A stretch of DNA of 64,000 nucleotides. Source: Flavisolibacter tropicus (GTDB taxonomy: Bacteria > Bacteroidota > Bacteroidia > Chitinophagales > Chitinophagaceae). Numbering within the stretch: the stretch's first letter is position 1; every line of letters begins with the position of its first letter. The notes beneath the pieces were generated by a model. It searched no databases. It was not told the origin of the DNA and worked only from the letters and a program-made list of their open reading frames with translations. The position numbers and the translations under genes were made by a program. Of the stretch, positions 6,867-17,700 are shown piece after piece. The DNA lies in assembly GCF_001644645.1 (NCBI RefSeq), contig NZ_CP011390.1, forward strand, positions 1,798,001 to 1,862,000, read 5' to 3'.

Positions 6867-9223
6867 ATGCAAAACGACTTAAGAAAGCAACAGGCATTAG
6901 AATATCATTCGAAAGGAAAGCCGGGAAAAATTGAGGTAGTACCTACTAAAGAAGCCAAGACCCAGCGGGATTTATCCCTGGCCTACTCCCCTGGTGTAGC
7001 AGAGCCATGTAAAGAAATAGCAGCCCAGAAGGAAAATGTCTATAAATACACCGCCAAGGGCAATCTGGTGGCTGTTATCAGCAATGGTACAGCTGTGCTG
7101 GGTCTAGGCGATATTGGTCCTGAAGCCAGCAAGCCGGTAATGGAGGGCAAGGGCGTTTTGTTCAAAATATTTGCCGATATTGATGTATTTGATATTGAGG
7201 TCAATGAAAAAGACCCTGAAAAATTTGTGCAGATCGTAAAGGCGCTGGAGCCAACGTTTGGAGGGGTAAACCTGGAAGACATTAAGGCACCGGAATGCTT
7301 TTATATAGAAAAGGCATTGCGCGAGCAAATGTCTATTCCTGTCATGCACGACGATCAGCACGGCACAGCTATCATTTCTTCAGCCGCCTTATTGAATGCC
7401 CTTCAAATTCAAAAGAAGAAGATCGATAAGGTACATTTTGTGGTGAATGGTGCCGGTGCAGCCGCTATGGCCTGTATTAATCTTTATGTATCATTAGGTG
7501 CCCGTCCGGAAAACTTCTGCGTGTTTGATATAAAGGGGCCTTTACATAAAGACCGAGACGACCTGGAAGAATTTAAAAAACGCTTTGCCAACGCCAAGTC
7601 CGACTTAACGCTAGATAAGGCGCTGAAAGACGCCGACGTATTCCTGGGTCTGAGCGTGGGCAATGTGGTAACAGGCGAGATGGTGAAAAGCATGGCCAAG
7701 AACCCTATCGTGTTTGCCATGGCTAACCCTGATCCGGAAATTAGCTGGACAGATGCTACGTCTGCACGCAAAGACATTATTATGGCTACTGGCCGTAGCG
7801 ACTTCCCTAACCAGGTAAACAACGTACTGGGCTTCCCTTACATTTTCCGTGGTGCCCTGGATGTACGTGCTACGCAGATCAATGAAGCCATGAAACTGGC
7901 TGCTGTACACGCCTTGGCCGACTTAGCAAAGACGCCCGTACCCGATATCGTAAACCTGGCTTATAATGAAAAGACCATCAGTTTTGGTCCCGACTATATT
8001 ATTCCTAAACCTTTAGATCCTCGCTTGCTGGCTACGGTAGCTCCTGCTGTGGCAAAAGCAGCCATGGAAAGCGGTGTAGCACAACGCCCCATTACTGATT
8101 GGGAAGGTTATTCAAGTGACCTGAACAGACGCCTTGGTTTAGACAACCAGGTGATCCGTGTGTTAGGTAGCCGCGCCCGCCGCGATCCCCGTCGTATTGT
8201 GTTGCCGATGCCGATAATGCCAAGATCCTGAAAGCTGCACAGATTGTTATTGATGAAGGTATTGGCTATCCTATCTTATTAGGAGATGAAGCCAAGATCC
8301 GCACCATTGCTGCTGCAAATGGTATCGATATCGAAGGCTTGCCCATTCTGGATCCACGCAGTGACAGCATGGAGGAGCAACGAAACACGTATGGCGAGCT
8401 GTTCTTTAAAAAGCGTCAACGTAAAGGCTTTAACTGGTACGAATCGCGCAAGGTGATGAAAGACCGCAACTACTTTGGTTGTATGATGGTAGAAACCGGC
8501 GATGCTGATTGTATGATCTCTGGTCTTTCAAAAAACTATCCTAGCACTGTTCGTCCTGCCATTCATTGTATTGGTATGGAAGAAGGCACCAAGCGAATAG
8601 CTGGCATGTACCTAATGCTGACTAAGAGAGGCCCACTCTTCCTGGCAGATACAACGGTTAACTTTCACCCTACAGCAGAAGAATTGGCAGAGATCACCTT
8701 ATTAGTTGCAAAGGAGGTACGCCACTTCAACTTGCAGCCACGGATAGCTATGTTGAGCTATTCCAACTTTGGTAGTTCTGATTCTCCAGAGGCACAACTG
8801 GTTGCCAAGGCCCGCGCTATTGTAAAAGAGCGCATGCCTTCCCTGGTCGTTGATGGTGAAATGCAAGCCAGTGTAGCCTTAAACAACGACATTTTGAAGG
8901 AAAACTATCCCTTTAGCGAACTCGTAGATAAAGAGGTAAATACACTGATCTTCCCTAACCTGGCAGCTGGTAACGTAGCTTATAACCTGCTGAAGGAAGT
9001 AGGATCGGCTGATGCCATTGGCCCGATTTTATTAGGACTTAAGAAACCAGTGCATATCTTACAACTAGGAAGCTCTGTACGGAACATTGTAAATATGGCA
9101 ACAATTGCGGTTGTAGATGCTCAGTTGAAAAGCCAAAAAGCAACAGAAGAGGCTATGCGTCGCTCTTCCTGGTGGAAGAGACTGAAAAGATCAAATAAAG
9201 AAGAAGCACGAAATAACATATGA
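6867..9223 (+). pseudogene. maeB: NADP-dependent malic enzyme with C-terminal phosphotransacetylase domain, frameshifted
   Basis: The N-terminal frame (6867-8231) encodes the malic and NAD-binding domains, with [10 protein letters not shown] and the nucleotide site [16 protein letters not shown]. It derails after RRDPRRIV. The second frame continues with [14 protein letters not shown] and runs to 9223 as the phosphotransacetylase-like domain. Restoring one T in the TT at 8202-8203 yields a continuous protein of 785 residues, matching MaeB-type fusions (about 760). It would decarboxylate malate to pyruvate; the PTA-like domain is usually regulatory. The single homopolymer deletion is either a sequencing error or a recent mutation. 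It overlaps the MlaE-like gene by 4 bp. Confidence 0.93.
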
Positions 9224-9960
9224 TGACATTTCTAGATGAAGCCGGTCGTTACCTTTTGATGCTGAGAACCATGTTTTCCAAGCCTGAAAACGGGAAAATG
9301 TATTGGAAAGAATTTATGCATCAGTGCTCTGAAATTGGTATTGGCTCTCTAGGAATTGTGGTTATTATCTCCGTTTTCATTGGTGCCGTATCGGCTGTAC
9401 AAACTGCTTACCAGATGACCACTCCTTTGATTCCAAGGGAGACCATCTCTATGATTGTACGCGATACGGTAATCCTTGAATTTGCTCCTACCCTAGTTTG
9501 TATAGTATTAGCTGGTGTGGTAGGCAGTAAAATTGCTGGTGAATTGGGAAACATGCGGGTATCAGAACAAATTGACGCGCTGGAGATCATGGGAATCAAT
9601 ACCAAGACCTACCTGGTATTACCCAAAATATTAGCGGCTGTTATTGTTATCCCTATGCTGGTTGTTATTTCAATGATCCTGGGTATTTGGGGTGGCCGCC
9701 TGGCATCTACTATGTCCGGTATCATTTCGGCAGAAACCTTTGACAAAGGCTTGCTCATGGCCTTTATACCATACAATGTTTTCTTTGCCATTGTAAAAGG
9801 CTACACATTTGCCTTTATCATTTCCAGCATACCTGCTTTTTATGGTTATTATGTAAAAGGGGGCGCCCTGGAAATTGGACGCGCCAGCACTAAGGCAGTA
9901 GTGGTTAGTTGTATCGCTATCCTGTTTGCCGACTATATTCTATCCGCTTTACTCTTATAA
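9220..9960 (+). CDS. MlaE-family ABC transporter permease
   Basis: The 246-residue permease has the MlaE hallmarks GIGSLGIVVIISVFIGAVSAVQTAYQM and the conserved GNMRVSEQIDALEIMGINTKTYLVLPK coupling region, plus about five membrane spans. MlaE proteins form the membrane dimer of the phospholipid or lipid transport complex between the two membranes. The ATG overlaps the stop of the malic enzyme gene (ATGATGA), an unusual coupling to central metabolism. The MlaF-like ATPase follows after 3 bp. No MCE-domain (MlaD) gene is in the window. Confidence 0.92.
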   Translation: MMTFLDEAGRYLLMLRTMFSKPENGKMYWKEFMHQCSEIGIGSLGIVVIISVFIGAVSAVQTAYQMTTPLIPRETISMIVRDTVILEFAPTLVCIVLAGVVGSKIAGELGNMRVSEQIDALEIMGINTKTYLVLPKILAAVIVIPMLVVISMILGIWGGRLASTMSGIISAETFDKGLLMAFIPYNVFFAIVKGYTFAFIISSIPAFYGYYVKGGALEIGRASTKAVVVSCIAILFADYILSALLL

Positions 9961-9963
9961 GTT

Positions 9964-10836
9964 ATGATTGAAGTTAGAAACCTACGTAAAGGCTTTGAAA
10001 ATAAGACGGTATTAAATGGAGTGGATGCTGCCATGCAAACGGGCAAGTGTAACCTCATTATTGGCAGTAGTGGTAGTGGCAAAACGGTCTTAATGAAATG
10101 CATTGTAGGCCTATTTCAACCTGACGAAGGCGATGTTATGTATGATGGTCAGAACTTTACCAAAATGACGGTGGAGGAGAAAAAGGAAATCCGCAAACAA
10201 ATTGGCATGCTATTCCAGGGCTCTGCCCTATTTAGCAGTATGACGGTAGAGGAGAATATCATTTTCCCACTAGACATGTTTACCAAACAAACACGTAAGG
10301 AAAAACTAAACCGGGTAAATGAAGTACTGGAGCGTGTGAATCTGGAAGGTGCCAATAAAAAGTTCCCCGCTGAATTATCGGGCGGTATGATGAAACGCGT
10401 GGGCATTGCACGTGCTATTGTACTCAATCCCAAATATCTCTTTGTAGACGAGCCTAACTCTGGCCTGGACCCACAAACCTCTGGACTGATTGACAAGTTG
10501 ATCCAGGAAATTACCGAGGAATATAATATCACCACCGTTATCAACACACACGACATGAACAGTGTGATGGAGATCGGTGATAATATTATTTACATGTACC
10601 AGGGAGAAAAAGAATGGGAAGGCAATAGCAAAGACATCATTTTTAGTAAGAACGAACGCCTTAACGACTTCATTTTTGCCTCCAAATTCCTCAAGGACGC
10701 CAAAGACATGCGTATGCTGGAAGAGACAGGTATGGTACCTGAAAACCGCGACATTGAAGAGATCATAAATAATGCAGAGGAGCCACTTATTCCGCCTTCT
10801 GATAATGAGGAAACGCCCAACCCTCCTGTTCAATAA
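9964..10836 (+). CDS. MlaF-family ABC transporter ATP-binding protein
   Basis: The 290-residue ATPase has Walker A IGSSGSGKTVLMK near residue 37, signature ELSGGMMKRVGIARA, Walker B YLFVDEPNSGLDPQTS and H-loop NTHDM. GGMMKRV and DEPNSGLDP are typical of the MlaF group, which pairs with MlaE. A C-terminal acidic tail (EEIINNAEEPLIPPSDNEE) extends past the usual end by about 40 residues. With the preceding permease it should form the inner-membrane engine of a lipid transport system. Confidence 0.92.
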   Translation: MIEVRNLRKGFENKTVLNGVDAAMQTGKCNLIIGSSGSGKTVLMKCIVGLFQPDEGDVMYDGQNFTKMTVEEKKEIRKQIGMLFQGSALFSSMTVEENIIFPLDMFTKQTRKEKLNRVNEVLERVNLEGANKKFPAELSGGMMKRVGIARAIVLNPKYLFVDEPNSGLDPQTSGLIDKLIQEITEEYNITTVINTHDMNSVMEIGDNIIYMYQGEKEWEGNSKDIIFSKNERLNDFIFASKFLKDAKDMRMLEETGMVPENRDIEEIINNAEEPLIPPSDNEETPNPPVQ

Positions 10837-10961
10837 TTGACCACAACTGATAGCGCTACGAGTGTTTGTATTAAACACCTACTCCTCCTGCCTATACATC
10901 TGAATATACAACTATTGCTTTTGGTATTTTTTGCAGTATCTTTCTTTCAAAGAACGTATTC

Positions 10962-11438
10962 ATGGAAACGAGCAACCAAACTGCAACTATGTCAAGTAAT
11001 GACCTGTTTGAACCACAACAAAAGGGCCTGACGGGCACTCTTAAGACCCTATCAATTCTTTCACTTATTGGCTGCGGAATCGCCTATATAATGGGCGTTT
11101 ATAGCCTTATAGATTCGTCTAACTATGAACAGAAAATGGCGGAATTTGAAAAGGCGCAAGAACGAATTGGTGATAATGAGATGGCCAACAATATGGTTCA
11201 AAGCTCCATAGAGATCTACCAAAAAACATACGACTATCGCTATTTCCTTTTTATTTCCACGATAGTATTTACTACGCTTTGCCTGATTGGTGTTCTTCAG
11301 ATGCGTAAATTAAAGAAAACTGGTTTTGCGATATATACCGTGGGCGAACTGACCCCACTAGTCATTTCTGCTGCTTTATTGGGCTTTAGCTTGGTGGGCG
11401 GTTTCATACTCATTATAAGTACCATCATTGCAGTATAA
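10962..11438 (+). CDS. Small multi-pass membrane protein, C-terminus shortened by a tandem duplication
   Basis: A 158-residue protein with a cytosolic start (METSNQTATMSSNDLFEPQQ), a membrane segment at about 31-50, a soluble loop rich in Glu and Lys, and two or three further spans. I do not recognise the family. The stop is created by a 20-bp tandem duplication at 11415-11454. Removing one copy lets the frame run through AFVVMYASQRKHLVN to a stop at 11501-11503, giving 173 residues. The original end therefore had a basic tail after the last span. Confidence 0.75.
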   Translation: METSNQTATMSSNDLFEPQQKGLTGTLKTLSILSLIGCGIAYIMGVYSLIDSSNYEQKMAEFEKAQERIGDNEMANNMVQSSIEIYQKTYDYRYFLFISTIVFTTLCLIGVLQMRKLKKTGFAIYTVGELTPLVISAALLGFSLVGGFILIISTIIAV

Positions 11439-11454
11439 GTACCATCATTGCAGT
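11415..11454. repeat. Exact 20-bp tandem duplication
   Basis: ATAAGTACCATCATTGCAGT occurs at 11415-11434 and again at 11435-11454 with no spacer. Because 20 is not a multiple of 3, it shifts the frame of the membrane protein gene and introduces TAA immediately. Confidence 0.95.
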
Positions 11455-11530
11455 GGCGTTTGTAGTTATGTATGCATCGCAGCGAAAACACCTAGTCAAC
11501 TAATTAACTTTCGGATGGGTAGTGTGATAT

Positions 11531-11557
11531 AAGCCTGTATATTACAGGCTTTTTTTA
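11531..11557 (+). terminator. Rho-independent terminator
   Basis: AAGCCTGTA (11531-11539), a 3-nt loop, TACAGGCTT (11543-11551), then a run of T. It ends the transcript of the small membrane protein gene. Confidence 0.85.
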
Positions 11558-11696
11558 TTGTTACAATCTCCATATTGAAGCTAAAACCAAGCTATTCCTC
11601 TCCTCTTTAAGTAATTAATCTGGTGAAATGAGCTTAGTATTTCATCTATTTGCCAAGCTCATTTTCTAATCTTCACGCTCCATTACACGAATTCCT

Positions 11697-11704
11697 TACT
11701 TTTG
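11697..11704 (+). promoter_or_regulatory. -7 box upstream of sucD
   Basis: TACTTTTG fits TAnnTTTG exactly and lies 19 bp before the sucD ATG. I do not see a TTG at the ideal upstream distance, so only the -7 element is called. Confidence 0.55.
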
Positions 11705-11723
11705 CCCAACTTTAAAAATCACT

Positions 11724-12599
11724 ATGAGCGTTCTTGTAAATAAATCCTCGAAAGTACTGGTACAAGGTTTTACCGGTACAGAAGGCACATTTCATGCCTC
11801 GCAAATGATTGAATACGGTACAAATGTAGTAGGTGGTGTTACCCCAGGTAAAGGTGGCTCTACGCATTTAGACCGTCCGGTATTCAATACTGTGGCTGAT
11901 TGTGTTAAAGCAACAGGTGCTAATGTTTCTATCATCTTTGTACCACCAGCATTCGCTGCAGACGCTATCATGGAAGCTGCTGATGCCGGCGTAGAATTAG
12001 TAGTTTGTATTACTGAAGGTATTCCGGTTCAGGATATGGTGAAAGTAAAGAACTTCTTGCTGAGCAAGAATACGCGCCTGATCGGACCAAACTGTCCTGG
12101 TGTTATTACAGCTGAAGAGTGTAAAGTAGGTATCATGCCTGGCTTTGTATTTAAGAAAGGACGTATTGGTATTGTTTCTAAGTCTGGTACATTAACATAT
12201 GAGGCTGCAGACCAGGTAGCTAAGGCTGGCTTGGGTATTTCTACGGCTATTGGTATCGGTGGTGATCCTATCATTGGTACTCCTACTAAAGAAGCAGTAG
12301 AATTATTGATGAACGATCCAGAAACAGAAGCTATTGTAATGATCGGTGAAATTGGTGGCGGTATGGAAGCAGAAGCTGCTCGTTGGATCAAACAAGATGG
12401 CAACAGAAAACCTGTAGTAGGTTTTATTGCTGGTCAAACTGCTCCTCCCGGCCGTCGTATGGGTCACGCAGGTGCTATAGTTGGTGGCGCTGAAGATACA
12501 GCTGCTGCTAAAATGAAGATCATGGAAGAATGTGGAATTCATGTAGTACAAAGCCCAGCTGATATTGGTAAAACAATGGCAGAAGCTTTAAAGAAATAA
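11724..12599 (+). CDS. sucD: Succinate-CoA ligase (ADP/GDP-forming) alpha subunit
   Basis: The 291-residue protein carries the CoA-binding Rossmann domain ([19 protein letters not shown] at the N-terminus), IGPNCPGVI and the phosphohistidine motif [13 protein letters not shown] with His248 as the phosphorylated residue. It catalyses succinyl-CoA + NDP + Pi to succinate + CoA + NTP in the TCA cycle, together with SucC. The length is standard. It stands alone here; sucC is not adjacent, which is common in Bacteroidota. It has its own -7 box and a strong terminator. Confidence 0.97.
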   Translation: MSVLVNKSSKVLVQGFTGTEGTFHASQMIEYGTNVVGGVTPGKGGSTHLDRPVFNTVADCVKATGANVSIIFVPPAFAADAIMEAADAGVELVVCITEGIPVQDMVKVKNFLLSKNTRLIGPNCPGVITAEECKVGIMPGFVFKKGRIGIVSKSGTLTYEAADQVAKAGLGISTAIGIGGDPIIGTPTKEAVELLMNDPETEAIVMIGEIGGGMEAEAARWIKQDGNRKPVVGFIAGQTAPPGRRMGHAGAIVGGAEDTAAAKMKIMEECGIHVVQSPADIGKTMAEALKK

Positions 12600-12615
12600 G
12601 CTCTTTCCAAATAGT

Positions 12616-12643
12616 AAAAAAGCGGCAGATCTGCCGCTTTTTT
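12616..12643. terminator. Perfect palindromic terminator after sucD
   Basis: A 28-bp perfect palindrome: six A, GCGGCAGA, TCTGCCGC, six T. It lies 17 bp after the sucD stop. Confidence 0.9.
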
Positions 12644-12660
12644 AGTGCCCTAATACATCA

Positions 12661-12695
12661 TAAAGAAAGCCCCTGAAAAACAGGGGCTTTCTTTA
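12661..12695. terminator. Bidirectional terminator for the convergent DUF4476 gene
   Basis: 15-bp perfect arms TAAAGAAAGCCCCTG (12661-12675) and CAGGGGCTTTCTTTA (12681-12695) around AAAAA. It lies just past the stop of the minus-strand gene that follows. Confidence 0.88.
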
Positions 12696-12718
12696 TCTAT
12701 ATAACAAATTCTATTCTT

Positions 12719-13729
12719 CTAGCGATAGTTTGCAATATAACGGGTCAGTTCATCTTTGCTGGTACGTGAAGCAAAGGCGTCGCCCAAATACAACATATAA
12801 TCAGGCTGGTTTACGGTTCTACCATAGGCATACTTGGCAATATCCAGTCTATTGGCATCATAAGAGAACATCAATACGATATCTTTCACTTGAGATGCAG
12901 TAAAGTAGTATCCGTCAATCGCTTGCTTTGCAGCTGTTAATTTAGTGGCATCTGAATAGGATGCCTGTATATTGCTTTTCACTCTATTGAAATCAACATC
13001 ACTAATAACAGTCTTACTTGTTGTACCATTATCATAGTTACTGCTATTCTCTTGTATAAAGCGAGTCAATGCGTCTTTACTGGAACTAAAAGAGAATATG
13101 TCAGATAATTGATAATAGTTCGTGCGATCTACCGTCTTTGGATAGGCTTGCTTTACCAATTGCATTTTATCATCCTCAAAAGAAAAAAGCTGCGCCATCT
13201 GTCTTACCTGCTCCGTTTTAAAGTAGTTGCTGCTGATAGCGGTTTTAGCTTTTGCCATTCGGTTAGACGTAAACTTCTCCTGTTGCAGGCTTCTTTTCAA
13301 GGCATCAAAGTCAAGATCAGAAATGGCATTTCCGTAATTATAATCACCGTCGTTATCATACACTTCTTCGTTATAGCTACTGCTGTTGATATCCATTTCA
13401 TCAATCAACGTTTTACCATAGCGATTGATCACAATATCTACGTGATAGTTAGAGCGGACGTAAACAGAACCATTATACAATACTTTCTCGCGGTTGGTGG
13501 GTACATTGTAACCAGATGCTTGCACCTCGGTTATTTTAATGGTATGATTGCCTGGCTCCACATCATTTAACACCAGCATATTATATTCTAAAGGATAACG
13601 TCTGCCGTCAATAGTAATACGAATAGTGGATTTATCATGGCTATAAATGGTCAGCTTTCCTCCACGTGGGGGCGCAGCAAAAGCACAAAGTGCAACAAAA
13701 AAAGAAAGGGTAAATAGTATTTTTCTCAT
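12719..13729 (-). CDS. Secreted protein with two DUF4476 domains
   Basis: The 336-residue product has a signal peptide (MRKILFTLSFFVALCAFA), then a beta-rich PEGA-like region (residues ~22-110, GKLTIYSHDKSTIRITIDG). Two DUF4476 repeats follow at about 140-230 and 245-336, each with the pattern MAKAKTAISSNYFKTEQVRQMAQLFSF. Function of DUF4476 is unknown; these proteins are frequent in the Chitinophagaceae periplasm or outer membrane. A one-domain paralogue is encoded next, same strand, so the pair arose by duplication. Confidence 0.85.
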   Translation of the reverse strand: MRKILFTLSFFVALCAFAAPPRGGKLTIYSHDKSTIRITIDGRRYPLEYNMLVLNDVEPGNHTIKITEVQASGYNVPTNREKVLYNGSVYVRSNYHVDIVINRYGKTLIDEMDINSSSYNEEVYDNDGDYNYGNAISDLDFDALKRSLQQEKFTSNRMAKAKTAISSNYFKTEQVRQMAQLFSFEDDKMQLVKQAYPKTVDRTNYYQLSDIFSFSSSKDALTRFIQENSSNYDNGTTSKTVISDVDFNRVKSNIQASYSDATKLTAAKQAIDGYYFTASQVKDIVLMFSYDANRLDIAKYAYGRTVNQPDYMLYLGDAFASRTSKDELTRYIANYR

Positions 13730-13891
13730 ATAGGGACGATTTACTTTGTTCGTTCAAAACTAAAGGGAATGGGGAGTAATGTATTGTTAAAGATGCATAG
13801 TTAAAACATTCTTTAAATAGTCAATCATTAACAAATATGGGTATACGAAAAGACCCTTACCGGAGTAAAGGCCTTTCCTATACTCCACCAA

Positions 13892-14629
13892 TCAATAGCG
13901 ATAATCTTTTATATAACGGTCCAGTTCATCTTTTGTACTCTGAAAACTGAACACATCATAAAGCTGGTAGTAGGAACGCTGATCAACCGTATTGCGATAA
14001 GCCAGCTTAGCCAGCTCCAGCTTGTCGTTTTCAGATGAGAACAACTGCAACACTTGTCTTACCTGTGATGTGGCAAAATAGTTTCGGCTCAGGCCGTCTT
14101 TAGCTGTATTCATCTTACCGTTATTAAACCACTGGGTTTTCACCTGTTGCAGAAACTGGTTAAAGGCGCTCTCACTCATGGCCTGGTTATATTTATTATT
14201 ATAATCCCCATTGTTATTATAGCCCCCGCTATTGTTATCACCATACCAGTCATCATCATCATTCCAGCGGCCGTTAGATCGTAAGGCTTGTTCATCAACC
14301 AACGCTTTACCAAAACGGTTCACCATTACATCAACATGGTAATTAGGCTTTACCTGCACTGTAGTAGCATACAACAGTTCATTGCGGTCATTTCGGCCAC
14401 GTCCATTACCATTGCCATTTCGATAGGCCTTGTAAATCTGGATGCGGTGATTGCCCGGTTGTACATCGTTTAGGACAATTGAGTTGTCATTTTGCTGATA
14501 CGCACGTCCATCCACAACCACTTGCATATTGCTTTTGGATGCCAACGTAATGGTCAACTTGCCTTCATTGTAAGCAAAGGCAGACGTAGCAATGCTTGTA
14601 GCGAATAAAAAAGTAAAAATGGCTTTCAT
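13892..14629 (-). CDS. Secreted protein with one DUF4476 domain
   Basis: A 245-residue paralogue of the neighbouring protein: signal peptide MKAIFTFLFATSIATSAFA, the same N-terminal beta region (GKLTITLASKSNMQVVVDGRAY), an Asn/Gly/Tyr-rich linker (NNSGGYNNNGDYNN) and a single DUF4476 domain (~155-245) ending DELDRYIKDYRY. The shared PYHVDxxVNRxGKxLxDE segment makes the relation plain. It is transcribed divergently from the large macroglobulin-like gene. Role unknown; probably envelope-located. Confidence 0.85.
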   Translation of the reverse strand: MKAIFTFLFATSIATSAFAYNEGKLTITLASKSNMQVVVDGRAYQQNDNSIVLNDVQPGNHRIQIYKAYRNGNGNGRGRNDRNELLYATTVQVKPNYHVDVMVNRFGKALVDEQALRSNGRWNDDDDWYGDNNSGGYNNNGDYNNKYNQAMSESAFNQFLQQVKTQWFNNGKMNTAKDGLSRNYFATSQVRQVLQLFSSENDKLELAKLAYRNTVDQRSYYQLYDVFSFQSTKDELDRYIKDYRY

Positions 14630-14783
14630 AATTTGGTTCCTCCACCTGATAGACGGCAGAGTTTATTCAACGTTTAGAACGACCTTTATAAACAAACGTT
14701 AAAGCCGTAAAGCCGCTCGCAACATTATGTAATTGTTTATGTTCGTGCATCTTTACTGCAATTACTGTTAGATTTTAAGCTTT

Positions 14784-17700
14784 ATGAAATTGATTAAGCC
14801 ATTTTTGTTTTTAGCCATTATCCTTTGCAGCGCCAGTTTATTGTATGCCCAAAAGGTCAAGACCTATGACGCCCAATGGAAGAAAGTAAATGACCTGGTA
14901 CAAAAGGAATTACCTAAATCTGCATTAATAGAGGTGCAGAAAATTTATACCCAAGCTAAAGCAGAGGGTCAGGATGCACAACTGATCAAAGCATTAGTAT
15001 ATATCACTGAACTACAAGCTGAAAACCGGGAAGACAATGAAGTTGTCAGCATCCGGGAATTGGAAAAAGAAGTAAACCAGGTAAAAGAGCCGGCCACTTC
15101 CATTTTGAAAAGCTTATTAGCCAATCGCTACTGGCAATATTTCCAGCAGCAACGCTACCAGTTATATAATAGAACCAATACGGTTGACTTTAAAAAAGAG
15201 GACATTGCCACGTGGACAGCAGAAGACCTACATAAAAAGATCAGCTCCTTGTATTTGCAATCGTTGCAAAACAAGCCCCTATTGCAATCTACAAAGCTGG
15301 ACAACTATGAAGCGATTTTACTAAAGGGGAATGTTCGCAGTCTGCGGCCTACTTTGTATGATCTTTTAGCACATACAGCATTAAACTATTTTAATAATAG
15401 CGAGCGCGACATTAAAAAGCCAGCCTACGCATTTGAGATCAATCAACGGGAAGCCTTTGCACCAGCAGAGGAATATGCAAAGGCCCGCTTTGTTACCAAC
15501 GATTCCATTTCACTACACTATAAAGCGCTACTAATTTACCAGGAGCTGATCCGTTTCCATATAGCAGATAAAGACCCTTCAGCCTTAATAGATGCGGATA
15601 TTGATCGTCTGCAATTTGTTTATCAAAATACTGTACTGACCAACAAAGACGATCTGTACAAACAGGCATTGGAGCAATTAACGAATAAATGGCAGAACAT
15701 ACCTAGCGCTTCACAAGCCTGGTTTTTATTAGCGGCCTATTATTATCAATCAGGACAGCAATACGCGCCACTGAAAGATACCACGAACCGCTTTGCTATT
15801 GTACAGGCCAAAACCATTTTGGAGCGTATTATCAAAGAGAATAAAGATAAAAATGAAGGCTGGACAAATAGCTACAACCTATTGCAGGAAATCAACCGCC
15901 CGAGTTACCGGTTTGAAATAGAAAGAGTGAATGTGCCCAACCTGCCATTCCGCTCCTTGATTACCTACAAAAATGTCCCCTCCCTTTACTTCCGCATTAT
16001 TAAAGCCGATAGCAGTACAAAAAAGCTAATGCGTAGCCTCTATGAGGATAAACAATGGGATGCGTTAACAAAGACCACTTCCCTACGCCAATGGCAACAA
16101 GCACTTCCAGCCACAAATGACTTACAAGAACATGCAGCAGAAGTAAAGATCGATGCCCTACCGGTAGGAGAGTATGTTTTACTAACAGCCACCAATGACA
16201 ATTTTGGGAAACAGTACCACCTGGCTGCCCAGCTTTTCTATGTATCCAATATCAGCTATATCAACTTAAACAACCAGTTCTTTATCCTTAACCGCGAAAG
16301 TGGCCAACCAATAGCAAATGCCGCTGTTCAAGTGTTTACGCAAGAATATGATTACAAAACTTCAAGCTATAAGAAACAAAAGCTGGGTGAGTATAAATCT
16401 GATAAAAATGGCTTTATTGAAGTAGTTAACAAAAAAGAAAAGCAAGACAACAGCTATTATTTGGATATTAGAACAGGTTCTGACTTTCTCAACATGGAAG
16501 ATCCATTCTACCATACCTACTACTACGATCAACGCAATGAAAAACCTGCAACTAAACAGATCTTCTATTTTACTGATCGTGCCTTATACCGCCCAGGTCA
16601 AACCATCTATGTAAAAGGTATTGTGATCAATAAACAAGGTAAAGAAAACAGCATTGCCACCAATTATAAAACTACTATCCTTCTAAGAAATGCCAATTAT
16701 GAAGATATCGATTCACTTTCTGTGACCACTAATGAGTTTGGATCGTTTACTGGCAAATTCAACCTCCCGCAGAATTTGTTGAACGGAGAGTTCTCTATAA
16801 GAGACAAAGAAGGCAATGGCATGGCGGAGTTTTCTGTTGAAGAATACAAGCGTCCGAAGTTTTATGTGGATTTTGAAAAAGTAAAAGAAACCTACAAAGC
16901 AGGCGACACCGTAACCGTCACAGGATTTGCAAAAGCCTATGCTGGCAATAATATAGATGGTGCAAAAGTAGCTTACCGTGTAGTGCGTCAGCCACGTTTT
17001 ATCTACCCATGGCTAACCTGGCGTTGGTGGCTACCCCGTGCTGAAACTATGGAGATTGCTCATGGTATAACTACAACTGATAAAGATGGCAAGTTCACCG
17101 TTCGTTTTACAGCTATTCCAGATAAAAAGATTGATCGCAAACTGGAACCTGTTTTTGACTATCGTATCTATACTGATATTACCGATATAAATGGTGAAAC
17201 GCGTAGCGGAGAGAATATTGTATCTGCTGGTTACAAGTCGCTCTTACTTTCAATATACACACCTGAAAGAATTGCTGCTGATTCATTGAAGACTATTCAG
17301 GTACAAGCCAAGAACATGAACGGGGAAGTACAAAAGGCTACTGTTACATTAAACATCGCTAAGCTGCAACCCGAGCAACGCCTGATCCGCAAACGGTATT
17401 GGCAACAACCTGACCAATATATAATGAGTAAGGAGGAATACATTCGCTTATTCCCTAATGATGAATACAGCAATGAAAGCGATCGTACCAGCTGGCAAAA
17501 AGGTCAAACAATATATACTCAAACGGACAGTACCAGAATAAATGGTGCGTGGGCATTAGAGAAACTTAATGTAAAGCCGGGCTTCTATCAGTTTGAATTC
17601 ATAACAAAGGATAATGAGGGACAAGAAGTAAAAGACATCAAATATGTAGAAGTCTTTGATACAAAAACAAAAGAACTGGCAAAACCCGATTATCTATGGA

